A stretch of 64,000 bases of DNA from JAJRXR01 sp041987545 (GTDB lineage: Bacteria; Planctomycetota; Phycisphaerae; Phycisphaerales; UBA1924): assembly GCA_041987545.1 (NCBI GenBank), contig JBHIWH010000001.1, positions 248,001-312,000 of the forward strand. The letters are read 5' to 3'. Position numbers and translations under genes: made by a program. Shown piece after piece: positions 8,166-16,128 of the stretch (the stretch's first letter is position 1; every line of letters begins with the position of its first letter). The notes under the pieces were generated by a model, which did no database searches, was not told where the DNA came from, and worked only from the letters and a program-made list of their open reading frames with translations.

Positions 8166-8897
8166 ATGGACGAGACCACCCTGGTGGCGCTCGAGTCGAT
8201 CCTCGGGCACACGTTCCAGAACCGCGAGACGATCGAGCGCGCCATGCGGCACGCGTCGGTGTGCGACTCGCGGCTGGAGTCGAACGAGCGTCTGGAGTTC
8301 CTGGGCGACGCGGTCCTCGGGCTGCTGGCCTGCCAGCGGATCTACGAGCTGTACCCGGGTCTGCTCGAGGGCGAGATGACCAAGATCAAGTCCACGGTCG
8401 TCTCGCGCCGGACGTGCGCGCGCCTGGCGGACAAGCTCGGGCTCGCGGACCACATCGAGGTCGGCAAGGGGATGCAGGCCTCGGGCGAGCTGCCCCGGTC
8501 GCTGGGGGCGGCGGCGCTGGAGGCCGTGATCGCCGCGGTGTACGTGGACGGCGGGCTGCAGGCGGCGCGGAACTTCCTGTGCCCGCTGCTCGATCCCGTC
8601 ATCCGGGACGCGGCCAGCTCAGGGCACCAGCAGAACTTCAAGTCGGTCCTGCAGCAGCACGCGCAGCAGGCGGTCGGGCAGACGCCCACGTACAAGATCC
8701 TGGACGAGAAGGGGCCGGACCACGCCAAGGCGTTCCGGATCAGCGTCGAGCTGGACGGGCGCCGGTTCGAGGCGTGCTGGGGTCAGTCCAAGAAGCAGGC
8801 CGAGCAGGCCGCGGCGCTGATCGCGCTGCGGGAGCTGGGCGTGATCGAGGCCGCCGAGAGCGGCGAGCTTCGGATCGTCAAGGTTCGGGTGAACTGA
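8166..8897 (+). CDS. rnc: Ribonuclease III
   Basis: A double-stranded-RNA endonuclease that matures rRNA and other structured RNAs. The family signature NERLEFLGDAVLG is at residues 40-52 and contains the metal-binding Glu44 and Asp48. A C-terminal double-stranded-RNA-binding domain (about residues 155-235) includes the SKKQAEQAAALIAL helix. The total of 243 aa is normal. The second acidic site is unusual: the family pattern A-D-x-x-E-A reads AAALEA here, so Glu119 is kept but the preceding Asp is Ala116. Whether this affects cleavage is unknown. The gene is alone on the plus strand. Confidence 0.93.
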   Translation: MDETTLVALESILGHTFQNRETIERAMRHASVCDSRLESNERLEFLGDAVLGLLACQRIYELYPGLLEGEMTKIKSTVVSRRTCARLADKLGLADHIEVGKGMQASGELPRSLGAAALEAVIAAVYVDGGLQAARNFLCPLLDPVIRDAASSGHQQNFKSVLQQHAQQAVGQTPTYKILDEKGPDHAKAFRISVELDGRRFEACWGQSKKQAEQAAALIALRELGVIEAAESGELRIVKVRVN

Positions 8898-8925
8898 GTC
8901 CGGACGGACCCGAACCGGCCGGGGG

Positions 8926-10356
8926 TCACTCCGCGGGCGCCAGGTCCAGCACCAGCGGCAGGTGGTCGCTCGCGCGGGAATCAGCCGGCTCCAGCCCCAT
9001 CGACGCCAGGGCCTCGGGCGAGAGGACGTCGGTCTCCAGCACGCACGCGAGCGCGGGCGTGAGCGTGGAGTCGGAGTAGACGAGCCAGTCGAGACGCCCG
9101 GGCGAGAACGAGCTGTCGGCGTCGGTCCAGGTGTGGGTCGTCGCGTCACCCCAGACGAGCGTGTACGCGGGCGCCATGTCCGAGCCGTCGGCGTCGAGGG
9201 CGGCGCGGAGCGCGTCGAGGGGCGGTCGGGAGCCGACGAGGTTCAGGTCCCCGCCGAGGACGCAGCGTGTGACGCCGTGCTCGTCGAGGACGCGGCGGAC
9301 GAGGTCGTTGATGGCGCGTGTCTCGTGCACGCGGCGGACGTCCTCGGGGCTTGCGTCGGAGCCGCAGCACTTGAGGTGGATCGAGCCGGCCAGGAGCGGG
9401 CCCCCGGGCGCGTCGAGGATGGCGCCGACGAACCGCACGGGCCACTCGCCGCCATCGGCGAAGACGAACTCGTCGATGGCCTCGATCACGGGGTGGCGCG
9501 AGACGACGGCTACGCCCGCGCGGCTGGCGCGGTGGGCGACGGCGTGCCACTCGCGCCCGCCCGGCGCGTGCTCCTTGAACCACGCGACGAGCCGCTCGCC
9601 GCTCCAGCCGTCCCACTCCTGGAGCAGGATGACGTCGGGGTCGAGGGCTGAGTACACGCGCGCGAAGGCGTCGGGCTCGCGGGCGGGCGAGCCGCGGAGG
9701 ACGTTGTGGCTGACGACGCGGATCGAGCCATTGGTGGGAGGTGGGAGGGCGTCGGCGGTCCCGGCGCGTCCGGTCGCCGGCGCGGGCAGGTCGAGCTCGA
9801 AGGGGAGGCCGCGCCAGAGCTCGGCGCCGGCCGCGTCCGTCTGGATCACGACGCCTCGGGCGTGCCCTGCCGCGAGGAGGCCGTCGAACACGCACGATCC
9901 GGGCCCCGGGTGGCGGGCGATCCGGATCTCGTACGAGTCGGCGGAGTACGTCGGGGCGAACTCGAAGCCGGCGTCCGCGTGTGAGAGCGAGCGAGTTCGC
10001 CCCCCGGCGTGGGCGAGGACGCGGGTCCCGACGCCGAGTTCGTCGCCTGGCTCGTCGGGGAGCGGTGAGACCTGGAGCTCGAGGTCCACGCCGAGATCGG
10101 CCAGGGGCAGGCCCGTCCCGGCGTCGGCGTCGAGGTCGAGCAGCACGCGGGTGCAGCGCGCCCCGCCCTGGAGCGTGACGCGGGCGTCGGGCGCGAACCG
10201 GACGTAGACCGAGTGCGCATCGGCCCAGGCCTGCGTTGTCTCGGGCCACTCGCCCGGGTCGCCGTCGATCACGATGGGGGGCGGCTCGGCGGTCACGCAC
10301 CCGGTCGCGGCGACGGCGGCGAGCGACCACGCGGCGCACAGCTTGTTCCGTCTCAT
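8926..10356 (-). CDS. Lipoprotein of the endonuclease/exonuclease/phosphatase superfamily
   Basis: A 476-aa exported lipoprotein whose signal peptide ends in AATGC, with Cys20 as the lipidation site. Residues from about 25 to 190 look like a beta-sandwich domain starting IVIDGDPGEWPE, a style seen in carbohydrate-binding or DOMON-like modules. From about residue 210 an EEP fold follows: VVSHNVLRG, LLQEWDG (metal-binding Glu), GGDLNLVGSR (catalytic Asp-x-Asn) and the terminal SDHLPLVLDL (catalytic Asp-His). The superfamily includes DNases, phosphodiesterases and sphingomyelinases, so the substrate is open. It follows the coiled-coil gene ending at 10400 by 43 bases and may be co-transcribed with it. 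Confidence 0.85.
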   Translation of the reverse strand: MRRNKLCAAWSLAAVAATGCVTAEPPPIVIDGDPGEWPETTQAWADAHSVYVRFAPDARVTLQGGARCTRVLLDLDADAGTGLPLADLGVDLELQVSPLPDEPGDELGVGTRVLAHAGGRTRSLSHADAGFEFAPTYSADSYEIRIARHPGPGSCVFDGLLAAGHARGVVIQTDAAGAELWRGLPFELDLPAPATGRAGTADALPPPTNGSIRVVSHNVLRGSPAREPDAFARVYSALDPDVILLQEWDGWSGERLVAWFKEHAPGGREWHAVAHRASRAGVAVVSRHPVIEAIDEFVFADGGEWPVRFVGAILDAPGGPLLAGSIHLKCCGSDASPEDVRRVHETRAINDLVRRVLDEHGVTRCVLGGDLNLVGSRPPLDALRAALDADGSDMAPAYTLVWGDATTHTWTDADSSFSPGRLDWLVYSDSTLTPALACVLETDVLSPEALASMGLEPADSRASDHLPLVLDLAPAE

Positions 10357-10373
10357 GAGACCCCTCCCCGGAC

Positions 10374-10398
10374 CGGGCGCTCCCCGTATCGGCGCCCG
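10374..10398 (-). other. Intergenic hairpin between two minus-strand genes
   Basis: A 7-bp perfect inverted repeat (10374-10380 with 10392-10398) encloses an 11-base loop, just after the stop of the gene ending at 10400 and before the start at 10356. No T run follows. It could be a weak terminator, an mRNA-processing site or chance. Confidence 0.3.
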
Positions 10399-10399
10399 A

Positions 10400-11104
10400 T
10401 CAGCCCGAGAACGCGAGCGCGACGACGATCAGCGTCACGACCATCATGACGGCGACCGCGCCCACCGCGATCAGCGTCGCCCGGTTCGACCGCTCGAGCG
10501 TCCTGGCCAGTGCCCGCTCGCGGTCCATGTCCGACCTGCGGAGGTCGGCGAGTGTGTTGGTCAGCTGGGTCGTGGAGTGGCCCAGGTTCGAGATCGCGTC
10601 GCGGAAGCCGTCGAGCGACTCGGTCATGCGGTCGCCGCTCTGTGCGGCGCGGAGGGCGATCGAGCGGACGTCGTCGAACGCCTCGTTCTGGCGGGCGAGC
10701 GTCGCGTCCTGGTGGGCCTGGTGGCGGCGGGTCGCCTCGGCCAGGGCGCGGACGGCCTCGTTGAGCTCGGCGCCCTGGTTCCGGATCACGGGCATCGCGT
10801 CCAGCGAGACCGACGTCTTGTCCGCCAGCTCGACCAGCCGCTCGGAGCGGCGCTCCTGGCGGTCCAGGTGCTCGTCCACCTTGCGGACGACGGCGAGGAC
10901 CTCCTGGTAGTTGCGCTGCAGCTCGGCGATCGTCTCGCCCGTCATCTTCCGGGGCGAGAGGGTCGAGGGGTCCGGGCCCCGGTCTGGGGGCTGGCCTGGG
11001 GGCTGGTCGGCGGACTGGGAGATGTCGATGGCGACGGGGCGGGCGCCGGCGCGGTCCTGGCGGCCGCCGCCGAGCATCCGTGCGAGTCCCTTGATCACGC
11101 CCAT
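10400..11104 (-). CDS. Coiled-coil protein with C-terminal membrane anchor
   Basis: A 234-aa protein with a basic N-terminus (MGVIKGLARMLGGGRQDRAG), a Pro/Gln-rich linker to about residue 50, then roughly 150 residues of heptad-rich sequence (TIAELQRNYQEVLAVVRKVD onward). A single C-terminal transmembrane helix (ATLIAVGAVAVMMVVTLIVV) leaves only a few residues beyond the membrane. This is a tail-anchored arrangement with the coiled coil in the cytoplasm. No catalytic motif is seen. It recalls the helical signalling part of methyl-accepting proteins without a sensor domain, but I would not name it as such. Confidence 0.75.
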   Translation of the reverse strand: MGVIKGLARMLGGGRQDRAGARPVAIDISQSADQPPGQPPDRGPDPSTLSPRKMTGETIAELQRNYQEVLAVVRKVDEHLDRQERRSERLVELADKTSVSLDAMPVIRNQGAELNEAVRALAEATRRHQAHQDATLARQNEAFDDVRSIALRAAQSGDRMTESLDGFRDAISNLGHSTTQLTNTLADLRRSDMDRERALARTLERSNRATLIAVGAVAVMMVVTLIVVALAFSG

Positions 11105-11208
11105 CGGTCACCTCCGTTTGACCCGGGCAGAGCGTACGGGAAAGGGCGCGCGCTCGGCAAACGAGCGGCCCGGCCCGGTCGCGTGCGACGGGGCGAAGAC
11201 CCCACGCG

Positions 11209-11245
11209 AACGCCCCCGCCCGGGCGAGCATCGGGCGGGGGCGTT
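11209..11245 (-). terminator. Strong hairpin downstream of the beta-helix gene
   Basis: A perfect 14-bp stem (11209-11222 with 11232-11245) with a 9-base loop lies about 30 bases beyond the minus-strand stop at 11278. No T run follows on either strand, so termination is inferred from position and stem strength only. Confidence 0.6.
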
Positions 11246-11277
11246 TGGGATCGATGCGTGACGCCGGCCGCGCGGGG

Positions 11278-12603
11278 TTACTCCTCGCTGGGGAAGGCGG
11301 CCATGGTGGTCGTGCCGGGCCTGGCGCAGCCGCGGCCGCCCTCGAAGTGCGAGGCGCCGCTGGCGATCGCGTCGGCGACGGAGATCCGCGGCAGCCAGAC
11401 CTCGGAGTACTCGCCGAGCGAGGTCCCCTGCAGGGGCAGGCCGAGCATCGAGCGGAGCTGGTTCTCGGCGGTGTCCTCGACGCGGACGTCGGTCTCGGCG
11501 GCGTTGCGGTCCACGACGACGCGGGAGAAGTACTTGCGGGCCCAGTCCTCGGAGACGGGCGGCGCGACGCCGACGATCTGGTTGCCCTCGGCCTCGTCCA
11601 GGTGCTCGGGCTCGTCCTCGATGACGTCGAGGCTCATCGCGGTGTCGAACTCGAGGTACTCGCCTTCGGTGCAGGCGGCGAAGATGTTGTCGTTGAGGAC
11701 GACGCCCCTGGCCTGGCGCCCGTTGTCCACGCCGAAGCGGTCGTTGAAGGCGAAGACGTTGCCCATCGCGGCGACGACCGAGTCGGCCTCGAGCTTGAGC
11801 GCCGAGCCGCCGTCGGAGTCGCCCGGCCCGGGCTTCTCGTTGAACAGCGACGTGTTGTTGGAGAAGGTGAACCGGGGCAGGCCGTCGGTGGAGTGCCAGA
11901 TGGAGTGGAGGGAGAAGCCGTTGCCGGTGTTGTTGACGGCGAGGTTGTTCTCGCAGGTGATGGTCGAGCTCTGGTGCCCCCAGAGGGAGAAAGCGCCCTC
12001 GGTGGGAGCCGTGTTGGTCACGACGCAGTTGCGGACGACGACCTCGCCCTCCTTGGGGCTGACGACGTAGATGCCGCCCGTGCCCGGGGTGGGGTTCTGC
12101 CCGGTCTTGGGGTTGGCGGTGCGGACGATCTTGACCTCGTCGTCGGTCTTGTACCGGTTGCGGGGGGCGTTGTCGACGATGACGCCGTCGACGACGATGC
12201 GGGCCGGCTCGTCGCCGAACCACTTGCGGGCATCGATCTTGAGGCGGTACATGCCCATCCAGTTCTTGGACATGTTGTCGCCGGAGAGGACGGTCTGGTG
12301 CGCGCCCCAGGGATCGCGTGTGGTGAAGTCCTGGGACCAGCCGCCGTAGATCTCGACGGGGACCTTGATCTCGTCGTGCCCGGACGAGCCGCGGCCGAGG
12401 TACTCGCCCTCGGCGATGAAGACCCGGTCGCCGGCCTCGAGCTTGGTGATGATGTTGCCCAGGTCCTTGGCGGGCTTGTCGATGGTGCCGGTCTTGCCCT
12501 TGCCGGTGGCGGCGCAGACGTACCAGTCTCGGGCGGCGGCGTCGCCGGCGAGTGCGGCGAGCACGCAGGCGCCGACGGCGGCGGTGCGGGTGGTGCGTGT
12601 CAT
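11278..12603 (-). CDS. Exported right-handed beta-helix protein
   Basis: A 441-aa exported protein. The signal peptide (MTRTTRTAAVGACVLAALAG) is followed by DWYVCAATGKGKTGTIDKPAKDL, a typical opening of parallel beta-helix proteins. Asn-rich turns recur (CENNLAVNNTGNGFSLHS, VFAFNDRFGVDNG, VVLNDNIFAAC), as expected for stacked coils of pectate-lyase-like folds. AAGGAG lies 7 bases before the ATG at 12603. The much longer open frame upstream is discarded because it lacks coding character and crosses the sigma-factor gene. No lyase active-site signature could be fixed. It may bind or degrade a polysaccharide. Confidence 0.8.
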   Translation of the reverse strand: MTRTTRTAAVGACVLAALAGDAAARDWYVCAATGKGKTGTIDKPAKDLGNIITKLEAGDRVFIAEGEYLGRGSSGHDEIKVPVEIYGGWSQDFTTRDPWGAHQTVLSGDNMSKNWMGMYRLKIDARKWFGDEPARIVVDGVIVDNAPRNRYKTDDEVKIVRTANPKTGQNPTPGTGGIYVVSPKEGEVVVRNCVVTNTAPTEGAFSLWGHQSSTITCENNLAVNNTGNGFSLHSIWHSTDGLPRFTFSNNTSLFNEKPGPGDSDGGSALKLEADSVVAAMGNVFAFNDRFGVDNGRQARGVVLNDNIFAACTEGEYLEFDTAMSLDVIEDEPEHLDEAEGNQIVGVAPPVSEDWARKYFSRVVVDRNAAETDVRVEDTAENQLRSMLGLPLQGTSLGEYSEVWLPRISVADAIASGASHFEGGRGCARPGTTTMAAFPSEE

Positions 12604-12804
12604 GGTGGTGCTCCTTCTGGTGTGGTCCCGGCGGGCGCCGACGGGCGCCCTCCCCCGTGCAAACGCGGGGCGCCGATCGGCCCCATCATGAACTTCGGGG
12701 GCGGGCCCGAGTTCACGCCTGGGGCCCGGGGAGGGGCCCGGATCGGGCGCCGAGGGGGGGCGGTGGGGGGGTGTTCGTGTATCCTGGGCCGACAGGGGAC
12801 CCGG

Positions 12805-13377
12805 ATGGCCGATTCCACGCCCGCGGAGATCACGATGGTGCTGCGCCGGGTCCGCGAGGGGGACTCGGCCGCGGGCGAGCGGCTCTTCGCCCTGGTCTAC
12901 GACGAACTGCGGGGCCTGGCGGGCGGGCAGATGCGGGGCCAGGCGCCCTCGCACACCCTGCAGGCGACGGCGCTGGTGAACGAGGCGTTCCTGCGGATGG
13001 CCGACTCGAAGGCCGAGCTCAACGACCGGACCCACTTCTTCGCGACCGCGGCCAAGGCGATGCGGCAGATCCTGATCGACCACGCCCGGCGCAAAGGGGC
13101 GGCCAAGCGCGGGGGCGACGGCGCCTGGGACCGGGTGACGCTCTCGGGCGTCGCGGGCGAGGAGCGGGAGCTGGACCTGGTCGATCTGGACTCGGCGCTG
13201 ACCGAGCTGGCGGCGCTGGACGAGAGGCAGTCGCGGATCGTCGAGCTGCGGTTCTTCGGCGGGCTGTCGATCGCGCAGACGGCCGAGGTGACCGGGCTCT
13301 CGACCGCGACGATCGAGCGCGAGTGGCGCGCGGCCCGGGCCTGGCTCGCGGGCAAGCTCGACGGGGGCGGCGTGTGA
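12805..13377 (+). CDS. ECF-type RNA polymerase sigma factor linked to a kinase
   Basis: A 190-aa sigma-70 factor of the extracytoplasmic type. Region 2 contains LFALVYDELRGLAGGQM and the stretch ATALVNEAFLRM. Region 4 contains ELAALDERQSRIVELRFFGG and the DNA-recognition helix TAEVTGLSTATIEREWRAAR. The LIDHARRKGAAKRGG segment between the regions is typical of the planctomycete/acidobacterial TIGR02999-like group. Its GTG-TGA end overlaps the GTG start of the kinase gene by four bases, so the two are translationally coupled. No anti-sigma gene is nearby. In this group the partner kinase probably controls activity. Confidence 0.88.
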   Translation: MADSTPAEITMVLRRVREGDSAAGERLFALVYDELRGLAGGQMRGQAPSHTLQATALVNEAFLRMADSKAELNDRTHFFATAAKAMRQILIDHARRKGAAKRGGDGAWDRVTLSGVAGEERELDLVDLDSALTELAALDERQSRIVELRFFGGLSIAQTAEVTGLSTATIEREWRAARAWLAGKLDGGGV

Positions 13378-16058
13378 GCAGCGAGCGGCATCAGCGGGTC
13401 AAAGAGATCTTCCTTGACGTGTGCGACCTGGCGCCGAGCGAGCGGGGGCGCGTGCTCGACGAGCGGTGCGGGGGCGACGCGGGGCTTCGGGCGGAGGTCG
13501 AGCGGATGCTCGGGCTGGACGCGGCGAGCATCGCCGAGCGCCTGGACGAGTCGCCCGCGGGCGGGGCGTTCGGGGCCGCGGCGTTCGGCGAGGGGCGCCC
13601 GGACCGGGTCGGGCGGTACGAGGTCATCCGCGAGATCGGGCGTGGCGGGATGGGCGTGGTGTACGAGGCCCGCCAGGAGAACCCGAGCCGCAGCGTCGCG
13701 CTGAAGGTGCTGCACAGCGCGTACGCGGGGGGCAAAGTGCTGCGCCGGTTCGAGCTCGAGGCCCAGCTGCTGGGCCAGCTCGAGCACCCGGGGATCGCGC
13801 GGGTGTACGAGGCGGGGTCGGTCGAGGCGGGCGGGTCGTCGCTGCCCTTCATCGCGATGGAGCTGATCGACGGGCCCTCGCTGACCGAGTACGCCGAGGC
13901 GCACAAGCTGGGCCGGGCCGAGCGGCTGGAGCTGCTCGCTCGGGTGTGCGACGCTGTGCACCACGCGCACCAGCGGGGCGTGATCCACCGCGACCTGAAG
14001 CCGGCGAACATCCTGGTCGCGACCGGGCACGCGACGACGCGGGCCGACGCGCGGTTCGCGGGGCTGGGCCAGCCCAAGGTGCTGGACTTCGGCGTCGCGC
14101 GGGCCGCGGGGCTCGAGACGCAGGTGACCACGATCCAGACGGGCGAGGCCCAGCTGATCGGGACGATCGCGTACATGAGCCCCGAGCAGGTCGCGGGGGA
14201 CCCGGCGGCGATCGATATCCGGTCGGACGTGTACGCGCTGGGCGTGGTGCTCTTCGAGCTGCTCACCGGGCGCCAGCCGCACGACCTGAGCAACTGCACG
14301 ATGTTCGAGGCGGTGCGCCGGATCCGGGAGGACGAGCCGGACCGGGCGGCGACGGCGGACCGGTCGCTGCGGGGCGACGTGGACACGATCGTGTCCAAGG
14401 CGCTGGAGCGGGAGGCGGACCGGCGGTACCAGACGGCCGCCGAGCTGGCCGACGACCTGCGGCGGTTCCTGCGCTCGGAGCCGATCGTGGCGCGGCGGGC
14501 GAGCACGGTCTACCAGCTCCGCAAGTTCGCGAGGCGGAACAAGGCGCTGGTGACGGGGGTCGCCGTCGCGTTCGTCGGGATGGCCCTGGGCACCGGCGTC
14601 TCGGTCTGGAAGGCGGTGGACGCGACGCGGCAGCGCGACCGGGCGGTCGAGGCCAACCGCGTGGCCGGCGCGGTCAATACCTTCCTGAACGAGGACATCC
14701 TGCGGTCCGCGTCGCCCAAGCGGCTGGGGCGGGAGGTGACGGTCCGCGAGGCGGTGGACGTGGCGGTGCTGACGATCGGGGCTCGATTCCGGGACGACCC
14801 GGTCGTCGAGTCCCGGGTGCGGCACAGCGCCGGGCAGACGTACGCGTCGCTGGGCGAGTTCGACAAGGCCCGCCAGCAGCTGACGCTCTCGATCGGGCTG
14901 CTCGAGCCGATCGCGCCCGAGCACGACGATGCGCTGATCAACGCGCGATCGGAGCTGGCCAAGACGCTGATGGAGCTGGGCGAGGCCGAGGAGTCGCAGC
15001 GGCTGGCGAGGGAGAACCTCGACACCGCCGTCCGTGCGCACGGGGAGTGGTCCAGGGCGGCGGCGTACGCGATGGACGCGATCGCGCTGATCGAGCTGCA
15101 GCAGGGGCGCCTGACCGAGGCGATCGAGCTGACGGAGCGACAGATCGAGATCATGACCGAGCTGGACGGCGCCGAGCACCCGGACACGCTGATCGTCCGC
15201 TCTCGCCTGGCTTCGACGTTCATCTACTCGGAGCAGCCCGAGCGGGCCGAGCAGGCCCTGACCGAGCTGATCGAGATCCAGGGCCGCGTGATGGGCGAGG
15301 AGCACCCGAACACGTTCGGGACGCGGGCGAATCTCGCGTCGCTCTATCTGCGGACCGGGCGGTACGCCGAGGCCGAGGCGATCTACGTCGAGCTGCTGCC
15401 CCTGGAGGAGCGCGTCCTCGGGTCCGACCACCCGAGCGTGCAGATCACGCGGGGGAACCTGGGCGTCGTGTACAACCGGACGCGTCGGTACGACCTGGCC
15501 CGCCCCCTGATGGAGAAGACGCTCCGGACGCAGATCGAGTCCCTGGGCGACCGCAACCCCAACGTGATCGTGGGCATGGCGAACTTCAGCCTGGTCTGCT
15601 TCAACATGGGCGACCACGGGGCGGCGCTGGAATGGGCGGACCGGGCGTTGCCCGCCTGCCTCGAGATCCTGGGCGAGCGGCACCCGGTGACCGCCGAGCT
15701 GCTGTACAACCGGGCCCGCCCCCTGCGGGGTCTGGGCAGGTTCGGCGAGTCGGCCGAGGCGTACACCGAGCTGATCGACCTGACCATCCGCACCCGGGGC
15801 GAGACGCACCCGCGGGTGATGCACTTCTCGCGGGAGATGGCCCAGGTGCTGACCCAGGCCGAGCGGTACGAGGAGGCGGAGTCGCGGCTGGGCTACGCGG
15901 CGGCGCTTGTCGAGCAGCGCGACGAGGCGGGCGAGCAGACGCCGCCCGCGATCCCGGCCGGGATCCGTCGCGCGTACCGCGAGCTGTACACGGCGTGGGG
16001 GCGCCCGGACGACGCGGCCCGGCACGCCGAGCCCGAGGCGGAGACTGGGTCGCCCTGA
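13374..16058 (+). CDS. Membrane Ser/Thr protein kinase with TPR sensor region
   Basis: An 894-aa receptor-like kinase. The kinase domain spans about residues 82-345: glycine loop GRGGMGVVYEA (89-99), ATP-binding Lys111 (VALKVL), catalytic loop HRDLKPANIL with Asp207, and DFGVARA with Asp238. A transmembrane helix (ALVTGVAVAFVGMALGTGV) follows near residues 391-410. The C-terminal half consists of tetratricopeptide repeats (for example YASLGEFDKARQQLTLSIG and YLRTGRYAEAEAIYVELLP), presumably outside the cytoplasm. The GTG start at 13374 overlaps the sigma-factor stop (GTGA) and is preceded by GGGGGCGG. A longer open frame starting at 12552 is a frame shadow. The kinase probably signals to the upstream sigma factor. 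Confidence 0.92.
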   Translation: MSSERHQRVKEIFLDVCDLAPSERGRVLDERCGGDAGLRAEVERMLGLDAASIAERLDESPAGGAFGAAAFGEGRPDRVGRYEVIREIGRGGMGVVYEARQENPSRSVALKVLHSAYAGGKVLRRFELEAQLLGQLEHPGIARVYEAGSVEAGGSSLPFIAMELIDGPSLTEYAEAHKLGRAERLELLARVCDAVHHAHQRGVIHRDLKPANILVATGHATTRADARFAGLGQPKVLDFGVARAAGLETQVTTIQTGEAQLIGTIAYMSPEQVAGDPAAIDIRSDVYALGVVLFELLTGRQPHDLSNCTMFEAVRRIREDEPDRAATADRSLRGDVDTIVSKALEREADRRYQTAAELADDLRRFLRSEPIVARRASTVYQLRKFARRNKALVTGVAVAFVGMALGTGVSVWKAVDATRQRDRAVEANRVAGAVNTFLNEDILRSASPKRLGREVTVREAVDVAVLTIGARFRDDPVVESRVRHSAGQTYASLGEFDKARQQLTLSIGLLEPIAPEHDDALINARSELAKTLMELGEAEESQRLARENLDTAVRAHGEWSRAAAYAMDAIALIELQQGRLTEAIELTERQIEIMTELDGAEHPDTLIVRSRLASTFIYSEQPERAEQALTELIEIQGRVMGEEHPNTFGTRANLASLYLRTGRYAEAEAIYVELLPLEERVLGSDHPSVQITRGNLGVVYNRTRRYDLARPLMEKTLRTQIESLGDRNPNVIVGMANFSLVCFNMGDHGAALEWADRALPACLEILGERHPVTAELLYNRARPLRGLGRFGESAEAYTELIDLTIRTRGETHPRVMHFSREMAQVLTQAERYEEAESRLGYAAALVEQRDEAGEQTPPAIPAGIRRAYRELYTAWGRPDDAARHAEPEAETGSP

Positions 16059-16072
16059 GCGCGCACGAGAAA

Positions 16073-16101
16073 GGGCGGGCCCGCACGCCGCGGACCCGCC
16101 C
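16073..16101. terminator. Hairpin between convergent kinase and repeat-protein genes
   Basis: A 12-bp stem with one mismatch (16073-16084 with 16090-16101) lies between the kinase stop (16058) and the minus-strand stop (16129). On the minus strand it is followed by CTTTCTC, so it fits best as the minus-strand terminator but may serve both genes. Confidence 0.65.
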
Positions 16102-16128
16102 CGAAGGAACACCGGCTCGCCTTCCCCC

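Noticed and set aside
12897..16112. 1071-residue minus-strand open frame opposite the kinase gene
   Set aside because: The plus strand encodes a clear kinase with all motifs. The antisense frame is rich in His/Arg/Pro without domain content.
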